A stretch of DNA of 57,554 bases from Saccoglossus kowalevskii (Eukaryota; Hemichordata; Enteropneusta; Harrimaniidae), in NCBI RefSeq assembly GCF_000003605.2, contig NW_003124053.1, positions 1-57,554 of the forward strand. Direction: 5' to 3'. The notes below the pieces were generated by a model. That model was given only the letters and a program-made list of their open reading frames with translations, was not told the origin of the DNA and made no database searches. Position 1 is the first letter of the stretch; each line of letters begins with the position of its first letter. Of the stretch, positions 50,343-57,554 are shown piece by piece. Position numbers and translations under genes: made by a program.

Positions 50343-50424
50343 GTAGTCGTGGCCGAGTGGTTAAGGCGATGGACTAGAAATCCATTGGGCTCAGCCCGTG
50401 CAGGTTCGAATCCTGCCGACTACG
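50343..50424 (+). tRNA. tRNA-Ser-AGA: tRNA-Ser(AGA) copy 185
   Basis: As copy 162. Confidence 0.88.
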
Positions 50425-50618
50425 AGTATTTAGGGTATGTATACTCGAAATGCAAGTGTAGCAATAAACACAATTTCTCTTCTTGGCATAATTTTGAATT
50501 ATTTGAAAGTTTCATTGAGACAGTAAATGTCTATGGTTGATATGTTTGCGCACATTACTTATGTAATGATTCCAAAATTCGTCGATCCCATTGCAGTGTT
50601 GAACAGGACAACATAGCA

Positions 50619-50700
50619 GTAGTCGTGGCCGAGTGTTTAAGGCGATGGACTAGAAATCCATTGGGCTCTGCCCGCTCATGTTCGGATCCTGCCGACTACG
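50619..50700 (+). tRNA. tRNA-Ser(AGA) copy 186, TCATG subfamily
   Basis: As copy 163. Confidence 0.64.
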
Positions 50701-50898
50701 TCTATTTAGGGTATGTATACTCGTAATGTAAGTGTAGCAATAAACACATTTCCCTTATATAGCCTAATTTTGAATTATTTGACAGTATCATTAAGACAGT
50801 AAACGTCTATTGTTGATATCAATGTTGGCGCACATTACTTATGTGATGATTCAAAAATTCGTCGATCCCATTGCAGTGTTGAACAGGACAACATAGCA

Positions 50899-50968
50899 GT
50901 AGTCGTGGCCGAGTGGTTAAGGCGATGGACTAGAAATCCATTCGCAGGTTCGAATCCTGCTGACTACG
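50899..50968 (+). pseudogene. tRNA-Ser-like copy 187, no variable arm
   Basis: 70 nt; GTAGTCG start, intact TCCAT stem, C66>T. Confidence 0.8.
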
Positions 50969-51147
50969 TCTATTTAGGTTATGTATACTCGAAATGCAAG
51001 TGTAGCAATAAACACAAGTTCTCTACTTGGCCTAATTTTGAATTATTTGAAAGTTTCATTGTTGATATCAATGTTGGCGCACATTATTTATGTGATGATT
51101 CCAAAATTTGTCGATCCCATTGCTGTGTTAAACAGTACAACATAGCA

Positions 51148-51229
51148 GTAGTCGTGGCCGAGTGGTTAAGGCGATGGACGAGAAAGCCATTGGGCTCAGC
51201 CCGCGCAGGTTCGAATCCTGACGACTACG
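51148..51229 (+). tRNA. tRNA-Ser(AGA) copy 188, U33 lost
   Basis: CGAGAAA loop as copy 165, with CCTGA in the T stem; chimera of the copy 165 and copy 176 types. Confidence 0.68.
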
Positions 51230-51427
51230 TCTATTTAGGGTATGTTTACTGGAAATGCAAGTGTAGCAATAAACACAATATCTTTACTTGGCCTAATTTT
51301 GAATTATTTGAAAGTTTTATTGAGACAGTAAACGTCTATTGTTGATGTCAATGTTGGCGCACATTACTTATGTGATGATTCCAAAATTTGTCGATCCCAT
51401 TGCTGTGTTAAACAGTACAACATAGCA

Positions 51428-51497
51428 GTAGTTGTGGCCGAGTGGTTAAGGCGATGGACTAGAAATCCATTCGCAGGTTCGAATCCTGCTGACTACG
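51428..51497 (+). pseudogene. tRNA-Ser-like copy 189, no variable arm
   Basis: As copy 161. Confidence 0.8.
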
Positions 51498-51676
51498 TCT
51501 ATTTAGGTTATGTATACTCGAAATGCAAGTGTAGCAATAAACACAAGTTCTCTACTTGGCCTAATTTTGAATTATTTGAAAGTTTCATTGTTGATATCAA
51601 TGTTGGCGCACATTATTTATGTGATGATTCCAAAATTTGTCGATCCCATTGCTGTGTTAAACAGTACAACATAGCA

Positions 51677-51758
51677 GTAGTCGTGGCCGAGTGGTTAAGG
51701 CGATGGACGAGAAAGCCATTGGGCTCAGCCCGCGCAGGTTCGAATCCTGCTGACTACG
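51677..51758 (+). tRNA. tRNA-Ser(AGA) copy 190, U33 lost
   Basis: As copy 165. Confidence 0.7.
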
Positions 51759-51956
51759 TCTATTTAGGGTATGTATACTCGAAATGCAAGTGTAGCAATA
51801 AACACAATTCCCTTATATAGCCTAATTTTGAATTATTTGACAGTATCATTAAGACAGTAAACGTCTATTGTTTATATCAATGTTGGCGCACATTACTTAT
51901 GTGATGATTCAAAAATGTGTCGATCCCATTGCTGTGTTAAACAGTACAACACAGCA

Positions 51957-52038
51957 GTAGTCGTGGCCGAGTGGTTAAGGCGATGGACTAGAAATCCATT
52001 GGGCTATGCCCGCGCAGTTTCGAATCCTGCCGACTACG
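51957..52038 (+). tRNA. tRNA-Ser(AGA) copy 191
   Basis: As copy 178. Confidence 0.75.
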
Positions 52039-52232
52039 AGTATTTAGGGTATGTATACTCGAAATGCAAGTGTAGCAATAAACACAATTTCTCTACTTGG
52101 CATAATTTTGAATTATTTGAAAGTTTCATTGAGACAGTAAATGTCTATTGTTGATATGTTTGCGCACATTACTTATGTGATGATTCCAAAATTTGTCGAT
52201 CCCATTGCTGTGTTAAACAGTACAACATAGCA

Positions 52233-52314
52233 GTAGTCGTGGGCGAGTGGTTAAGGCGATGGACTAGAAAGCCATTGGGCTCTGCCCGTGCAGGTTCAAA
52301 TCCTGCTGACTACG
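52233..52314 (+). tRNA. tRNA-Ser(AGA) copy 192, GGGCGAG subfamily
   Basis: As copy 150. Confidence 0.68.
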
Positions 52315-52510
52315 TCTATTTAGGGTATGTATACTCGAAATGCAAGTGTAGCAATAAACACAATTCCCTTATATACTAATTTTGAATTATTTGACAGTAT
52401 CATTGAGACAGTAAACGTCTATTGTTGATGTCAATGTTGGCGCACATTACTAATGTGATGATTCCAAAATTTGTCGATCCCATTGCAGTGTTGAACAGGA
52501 CAACATAGCA

Positions 52511-52592
52511 GTAGTCGTGGCCGAGTGGTTAAGGCGATGGACTAGAAATCCATTGGGCTCTGCCCGCTCATGTTCGAATCCTGCCGACTACG
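52511..52592 (+). tRNA. tRNA-Ser(AGA) copy 193, TCATG subfamily
   Basis: As copy 151. Confidence 0.72.
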
Positions 52593-52790
52593 TCTATTTA
52601 GGGTATGTATACTCGTAATGTAAGTGTAGCAATAAACACATTTCCCTTATATAGCCTAATTTTGAATTATTTGACAGTATCATTAAGACAGTAAACGTCT
52701 ATTGTTGATATCAATGTTGGCGCACATTACTTATGTGATGATTCCAAAATTCGTCGATCCTATTGCAGTGTTGAACAGGACAAAATAGCA

Positions 52791-52872
52791 GTAGTCGTGG
52801 CCGAGTGGTTAAGGCGATGGACTAGAAATCCATTGGGCTCTGCCCGTGCATGTTCGAATCCTGCAGACTACG
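52791..52872 (+). tRNA. tRNA-Ser(AGA) copy 194
   Basis: As copy 169. Confidence 0.72.
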
Positions 52873-53068
52873 AGTATTTAGGGTATGTATACTCGAAATG
52901 CAAGTGTAGCAATAAACACAATTCCCTTATATACTAATTTTGAATTATTTGACAGTATCATTGAGACAGTAAACGTCTATTGTTGATGTCAATGTTGGCG
53001 CACATTACTAATGTGATGATTCCAAAATTTGTCGATCCCATTGCAGTGTTGAACAGGACAACATAGCA

Positions 53069-53150
53069 GTAGTCGTGGCCGAGTGGTTAAGGCGATGGAC
53101 TAGAAATCCATTGGGCTCTGCCCGCTCATGTTCGAATCCTGCCGACTACG
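53069..53150 (+). tRNA. tRNA-Ser(AGA) copy 195, TCATG subfamily
   Basis: As copy 151. Confidence 0.72.
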
Positions 53151-53348
53151 TCTATTTAGGGTATGTATACTCGTAATGTAAGTGTAGCAATAAACACATT
53201 TCCCTTATATAGCCTAATTTTGAATTATTTGACAGTATCATTAAGACAGTAAACGTCTATTGTTGATATCAATGTTGGCGCACATTACTTATGTGATGAT
53301 TCCAAAATTCGTCAATCCCATTGCAGTGTTGAACAGGACAAAATAGCA

Positions 53349-53430
53349 GTAGTCGTGGCCGAGTGGTTAAGGCGATGGACTAGAAATCAATTGGGCTCTG
53401 CCCGTGCAGGTTCGAATCCTACCGACTACG
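53349..53430 (+). tRNA. tRNA-Ser-AGA: tRNA-Ser(AGA) copy 196
   Basis: As copy 160. Confidence 0.74.
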
Positions 53431-53628
53431 AGTATTTAGGGTATGTATACTCGAAATGCAAGTGTAGCAATAAACACAATTCCCTTATATAGCCTAATTT
53501 TGAATTATTTGACAGTTTCATTGAGACATTAAACGTCTGTTGTTGATATCAATGTTGGCGCACATTACTTATGTGATGACTCCAAAATTTGTCGATCCCA
53601 TTGCTGTGTTAAACAGTACAACATAGCA

Positions 53629-53710
53629 GTAGTCGTGGCCGAATGGTTAAGGCGATGGACTAGAAATCCATTGGACTCTGCCCGCGCAGGTTCGAATCCT
53701 GACGACTACG
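53629..53710 (+). tRNA. tRNA-Ser-AGA: tRNA-Ser(AGA) copy 197
   Basis: As copy 176. Confidence 0.75.
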
Positions 53711-53908
53711 TCTATTTAGGGTATGTATACTCGAAATGCAAGTGTAGCAATAAACACAATTTCTTTACTTGGCCTAATTTTGAATTATTTGAAAGTTTTA
53801 TTGAGACAGTAAACGTCTATTGTTGATGTCAATGTTGGCGCACATTACTTATGTGATGATTCCAAAATTTGTCGATCCCATTGCTGTGTTAAACAGTACA
53901 ACATAGCA

Positions 53909-53978
53909 GTAGTTGTGGCCGAGTGGTTAAGGCGATGGACTAGAAATCCATTCGCAGGTTCGAATCCTGCTGACTACG
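53909..53978 (+). pseudogene. tRNA-Ser-like copy 198, no variable arm
   Basis: As copy 161. Confidence 0.8.
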
Positions 53979-54157
53979 TCTATTTAGGTTATGTATACTC
54001 GAAATGCAAGTGTAGCAATAAACACAAGTTCTCTACTTGGCCTAATTTTGAATTATTTGTAAGTTTCATTGTTGATATCAATGTTGGCGCACATTATTTA
54101 TGTGATGATTCCAAAATTTGTCGATCCCATTGCTGTGTTAAACAGTACAACACAGCA

Positions 54158-54239
54158 GTAGTCGTGGCCGAGTGGTTAAGGCGATGGACTAGAAATCCAT
54201 TGGGCTCAGCCCGTGCAGGTTCGAATCCTGCCGACTACG
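54158..54239 (+). tRNA. tRNA-Ser-AGA: tRNA-Ser(AGA) copy 199
   Basis: As copy 162; its 3' flank carries small deletions (gcagtgtagc). Confidence 0.88.
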
Positions 54240-54434
54240 AGTATTTAGGGTATGTATACTCGAAATGCAGTGTAGCAATAAACACAATTTTTCTACTGGG
54301 CTAATTTGAATTATTTGTCAGTTTCATTGAGACATTAAACGTCTGTTGTTGATATCAATGTTGGCACACATTACTTATGTGATGATTCCAAAATTTGTTG
54401 ATCCCATTGCTGTGTTAAACAGTACAGCAGAGCA

Positions 54435-54516
54435 GTAGTCGTGGCCGAGTGGTTAAGGCGATGGACTAGAAATCCATTGGGCTCTGCCCGCGCAGGTTCG
54501 AATCCTGCCGACTACG
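54435..54516 (+). tRNA. tRNA-Ser-AGA: tRNA-Ser(AGA) copy 200, exact consensus
   Basis: No differences, and T5 begins 4 nt past the gene: the consensus copy best equipped to give a normal short precursor. Confidence 0.96.
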
Positions 54517-54520
54517 TCTA

Positions 54521-54525
54521 TTTTT
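54521..54525 (+). terminator. T5 after copy 200
   Basis: T5 run 4 nt past an exact-consensus gene; the best terminator on a consensus copy in this window. Confidence 0.7.
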
Positions 54526-54627
54526 GGTATGTATACTCGAAATGCAAGTGTAGCATTAAACACAATTCCCTTATATGGCCTTATTTTGAATTATTTGAAA
54601 GTTTCATTGAGACAGTAAACGTCTGTT

Positions 54628-54796
54628 GTTGATATCAATGTTGGCGCACATTACTTATGTGGTGATTCCAAAATTTGTCGATCCCATTGCTGAGTTAAAC
54701 AGTACAGTGTTGATATCAATGTTGGCGCACATTACTTATGTGATGATTCCAAAAATTTGTTGATCCCATTGCTGTGTTAAACAGTACAGCAGAGCA
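54628..54796 (+). repeat. Doubled upstream block
   Basis: Same architecture, 362-bp gene spacing. The second copy starts near 54709. Confidence 0.75.
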
Positions 54797-54878
54797 GTAG
54801 TCGTGGCCGAGTGGTTAAGGCGATGGACTAGAAATCCATTGGACTCTGCCAGCGCAGGTTCGAATCCTGACGACTACG
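54797..54878 (+). tRNA. tRNA-Ser-AGA: tRNA-Ser(AGA) copy 201
   Basis: GGAC-TCT-GCCA variable arm and CCTGA; follows a doubled upstream block. Confidence 0.75.
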
Positions 54879-55076
54879 TCTATTTAGGGTATGTATACTC
54901 GAAATGCAAGTGTAGCAATAAACACAATTTCTTTACTTGGCCTAATTTTGAATTATTTGAAAGTTTTATTGAGACAGTAAACGTCTATTGTTGATGTCAA
55001 TGTTGGCGCACATTACTTATGTGATGATTCCAAAATTTGTCGATCCCATTGCTGTGTTAAACAGTACAACATAGTA

Positions 55077-55146
55077 GTAGTTGTGGCCGAGTGGTTAAGG
55101 CGATGGACTAGAAATCCATTCGCAGGTTCGAATCCTGCTGACTACG
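55077..55146 (+). pseudogene. tRNA-Ser-like copy 202, no variable arm
   Basis: As copy 161; preceded by atagta in place of atagca. Confidence 0.8.
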
Positions 55147-55325
55147 TCTATTTAGGTTATGTATACTCGAAATGCAAGTGTAGCAATAAACACAAGTTCT
55201 CTACTTGGCCTAATTTTGAATTATTTGAAAGTTTCATTGTTGATATCAATGTTGGCGCACATTATTTATGTGATGATTCCAAAATTTGTCGATCCCATTG
55301 CTGTGTTAAACAGTACAACATAGCA

Positions 55326-55407
55326 GTAGTCGTGGCCGAGCGGTTAAGGCGATGGACGAGAAAGCCATTGGGCTCAGCCCGCGCAGGTTCGAATCCTGCT
55401 GACTACG
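55326..55407 (+). tRNA. tRNA-Ser(AGA) copy 203, U33 lost
   Basis: CGAGAAA loop; D loop GAGCGG. Confidence 0.7.
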
Positions 55408-55605
55408 TCTATTTAGGGTATGTATACTCGAAATGCAAGTGTAGCAATAAACACAATTCCCTTATATAGCCTAATTTTGAATTATTTGACAGTATCATTA
55501 AGACAGTAAACGTCTATTGTTTATATCAATGTTGGCGCACATTACTTATGTGATGATTCAAAAATTTGTCGATCCCATTGCTGTGTTAAACAGCACAACA
55601 CAGCA

Positions 55606-55675
55606 GTAGTCGTGGCCGAGTGGTTAAGGCGATGGACTAGAAATCCATTCGCAGGTTCGAATCCTGCTGACTACG
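55606..55675 (+). pseudogene. tRNA-Ser-like copy 204, no variable arm
   Basis: 70 nt with GTAGTCG start; last arm-less copy. Confidence 0.8.
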
Positions 55676-55871
55676 TCTATTTAGGTTATGTATACTCGAA
55701 ATGCAAGTGTAGCAATAACACAATTCCCTTATATAGCTAATTTTGAATTATTTGAAAGTTTCATTGAGACAGTAAACGTCTGTTGTGATATCAATGTTGG
55801 CGCACATTACTTATTGTGATGATTCCAAAATTTGTCGATCCCATTGTTGTGTAAAATAGTACAACATAGTC

Positions 55872-55954
55872 GTAGTCGTGGCTGGGTGGTTAAGGCGATG
55901 TACTAGAAATCCATTTGGGCTCTGCCCGCGCTGGATCGAATACTGCCGACTACG
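55872..55954 (+). pseudogene. tRNA-Ser-like copy 205
   Basis: 83 nt: extra T in the variable arm (ccatttggg), A box GGCTGGGTGG, ATGTA stem, T arm GCTGG-ATCGAAT-ACTGC. Confidence 0.68.
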
Positions 55955-56151
55955 TCTGTTTAGGTATGTATACTCGAAATGCAAGTGTAGCAATAAACAC
56001 AATTCCCTTATATGGCCTAATTTTGAATTATTTGAAAGTTTCATTGAGACAGTAAACGTCTGTTGTTGATATCAATGTTGGTGCACATTACTTATGTGAT
56101 GATTCCAAAATTTGTCGATCCCATTGCTGTGTTAAACAGTACAACATAACA

Positions 56152-56233
56152 GTAGTCGTGGCCGAGTGGTTAAGGCGATGGACTAGAAATCCATTGGGCT
56201 CTGCCCGCGCAGGTTCGAATCCTGCCGACTACG
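56152..56233 (+). tRNA. tRNA-Ser-AGA: tRNA-Ser(AGA) copy 206, exact consensus
   Basis: No differences; flank gtatgcatattc. Confidence 0.95.
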
Positions 56234-56431
56234 TCTATTTAGGGTATGCATATTCGAAATGCAAGTGTAGCAATAAACACAATTTCTCTACTTTGACTAA
56301 TTTTGAATTATTTGAAAGTTTCATTGAGACAGTAAACGTCTATTGTTGATATCAATGTTGGCGCACATTACTTATGTGATGATTCCAAAATTTGTCGATC
56401 CCATTGCTGTGTTAAACAGTACATCATAGCA

Positions 56432-56513
56432 GTAGTCGTGGCCGAGTGGTTAAGGCGATGGACTAGAAATCCGTTGGGCTCCGCCCGCGCAGGTTCGAAT
56501 CCTGTCGACTACG
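56432..56513 (+). tRNA. tRNA-Ser-AGA: tRNA-Ser(AGA) copy 207
   Basis: Stem TCCGT (G-U), variable loop TCC, T stem CCTGT. Confidence 0.83.
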
Positions 56514-56711
56514 TCTATTTAGGGTATGTATACTCGAAATGCAAGTGTAGCAATAAACACAATACCCTTATATAGCCTAATTTTGAATTATTTGAAAGTG
56601 TCATTGAGACAGTAAACATTTGTTGTTGATATCAATGTTGGCACACATTACTTATGTCATGATTCCAAAATTTGTCGATCCCATTGCTGTGTTAAACAGT
56701 ACAACATAGCA

Positions 56712-56793
56712 GTAGTCGTGGCCGAGTGGTTAAGGCGATGGACTAGAAATCCATTGGACTCTGCCCGCGCAGGTTCGAATCCTGCCGACTATG
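56712..56793 (+). tRNA. tRNA-Ser-AGA: tRNA-Ser(AGA) copy 208
   Basis: GGAC and C72>T, identical to copy 3; T4 follows. Confidence 0.85.
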
Positions 56794-56797
56794 TCTA

Positions 56798-56801
56798 TTT
56801 T
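56798..56801 (+). terminator. T4 after copy 208
   Basis: tattttgg variant, as after copy 3. Confidence 0.5.
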
Positions 56802-56991
56802 GGGTATGTATACTCGAAATGCAAGTGTAGCAATAAACACAATTTTTCGACATGGACAAATTTTGAATTATTTGTCAGTTTCATTGAGACAGTAAACGTC
56901 TGTTGTTGATATCAATGTTGGCGCACATTACTTATGTGATGATTCCAAAATTTGTCGATCCCATTGCTGTGTTAAACAGTACAACATTGCA

Positions 56992-57073
56992 GTAGTTGTG
57001 GCCGAGTGGTTAAGGCGATGGACTAGAAATCCATTGGGCTCTGCCCGCGCAGGTTCGCATCCTGCAGACTAGG
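56992..57073 (+). tRNA. tRNA-Ser(AGA) copy 209, decayed
   Basis: As copy 130. Confidence 0.65.
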
Positions 57074-57271
57074 TCTATTTAGGGTATGTATACTCGAAAT
57101 GCAAGTGTAGCAATAAACACAATTTCTCTACTTGGACTAATTTTGAATTATTTGTCAGTTTCATTGAGACAGTAAACGTCTGTTGTTGATATCAATGTTG
57201 GCGCACATTACTTATGTGATGATTCCAAAATATGTCGATCCCATTGCTGTGTTAAACAGTACAACATAGCA

Positions 57272-57353
57272 GTAGTCGTGGCCGAGTGGTTAAGGCGATG
57301 GACTAGAAATCCATTGGGCTCTGCCCGCGCAGGTTCGAATCCTGCCGACTAAG
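57272..57353 (+). tRNA. tRNA-Ser-AGA: tRNA-Ser(AGA) copy 210
   Basis: Only C72>A (G1-A72 mismatch). Confidence 0.83.
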
Positions 57354-57532
57354 TCTATTTAGGGTATGTATACTCGAAATGCAAGTGTAGCAATAAACAC
57401 AATTTCTCTACTTGGACTAATTTTGAATTATTTGAAAGTTTCATTGCTGATATCAATGTTGGCGCACATTATTTATGTGATGATTCCAAAATTTGTCGAT
57501 CCCATTGCTGTGTTAAACAGGTCAACATAGCA

Positions 57533-57554
57533 GTAGTCGTGGCCGAGTGGTTTG
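57533..57554 (+). tRNA. tRNA-Ser copy 211, cut by window edge
   Basis: First 22 nt only: acceptor GTAGTCG and a full A box, then gtttg in place of gttaa. Anticodon not visible. Confidence 0.7.

Larger units (their letters stand above)
1..57554 (+). repeat. Tandem array of tRNA-Ser units (~280/261 bp)
   Basis: The whole window is a head-to-tail array of units, each made of a 5' flank, one tRNA-Ser-like gene and a 3' flank. Start-to-start spacing is mostly 279-280 or 261-262 bp, with 249, 255-256, 269-277 and 360-362 bp minorities. Both ends of the window lie inside the array, so its true size is unknown. No unit is inverted. Sequence between the tRNA entries is spacer of this repeat and I see no other gene in it. 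Confidence 0.97.

Noticed and set aside
1-57554. CRISPR array
   Set aside because: The period is regular, but the 'spacers' are themselves conserved and the repeats are 82-nt tRNA genes; no cas genes and a eukaryotic context.
1-57554. tRNA-derived SINE cluster
   Set aside because: Units are contiguous and head-to-tail, without poly-A or simple-repeat tails, target-site duplications or foreign DNA between them, and many gene bodies are intact.
1-57554. Prokaryotic or phage tRNA cluster
   Set aside because: No encoded CCA, A34 anticodon with an animal-type tRNA-Ser body, a single isoacceptor family and no coding genes all point to a eukaryotic nuclear array.

Overview
This window contains one thing: a tandem array of nuclear tRNA-Ser genes, all on the + strand. 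I count 210 whole copies and one copy cut by the right edge, on average one per 273 bp. The consensus gene is 82 nt, has no intron, and ends in discriminator base G73. It has acceptor stem GTAGTCG/CGACTAC, A box TGGCCGAGTGG, anticodon stem-loop ATGGA-CTAGAAA-TCCAT (anticodon AGA), a long class II variable arm (GGGC-TCT-GCCC) and B box GGTTCGAATCC. CCA is not encoded and the promoters are internal pol III boxes. The gene body is that of an animal-type cytosolic tRNA-Ser(AGA), so the source is a eukaryote and most likely a metazoan. The species cannot be named from this sequence. I see no protein-coding gene, rRNA, transposon or CRISPR array. The many open frames are translations through the tRNAs and their spacers.

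The repeat unit comes mainly in two lengths, about 280 bp and about 261 bp, differing by a 19-bp block in the spacer upstream of the gene. Because 261 is 3 x 87, runs of short units stay open in one frame and look like an 87-residue-repeat protein. Each spacer carries the palindrome TTGATATCAA about 80 nt upstream of the gene, a conserved 5' flank, and an A+T-rich 3' flank in which the first T4 run usually lies about 68 nt past the gene.

Layout. 0.1-5 kb: mixed AGA copies, several decayed. 5-12 kb and 16.9-28.5 kb: AGA copies interspersed with a subfamily that has a T6-T8 terminator directly after the gene, and with AAA-anticodon copies. 13.3-16.4 kb and 28.6-34.8 kb: a higher-order repeat mixing AGA, TGA (Ser), ATA (Tyr) and AAA (Phe) anticodons; two successive copies have an exact 3,344-bp period. 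34.8-40.2 kb: divergent AGA copies, one without a D arm, and one copy with a GAA (Phe) anticodon. 40.4-55.7 kb: a mosaic of segmental duplications rich in copies with T-arm damage, loss of U33, or no variable arm. 55.9-57.55 kb: back to AGA copies resembling 34.9-37.3 kb.

The point of most interest is that tRNA-Ser bodies with Phe, Tyr, Cys and Thr anticodons have arisen, and that two of these types (AAA, 13 copies; ATA, 8 copies) have been amplified. Eukaryotic SerRS reads the variable arm, acceptor stem and G73 and does not read the anticodon, so any expressed copy could place serine at the wrong codon. Twenty-one copies match the consensus exactly and are spread through the array, so it probably still contains working genes amid many decaying ones.
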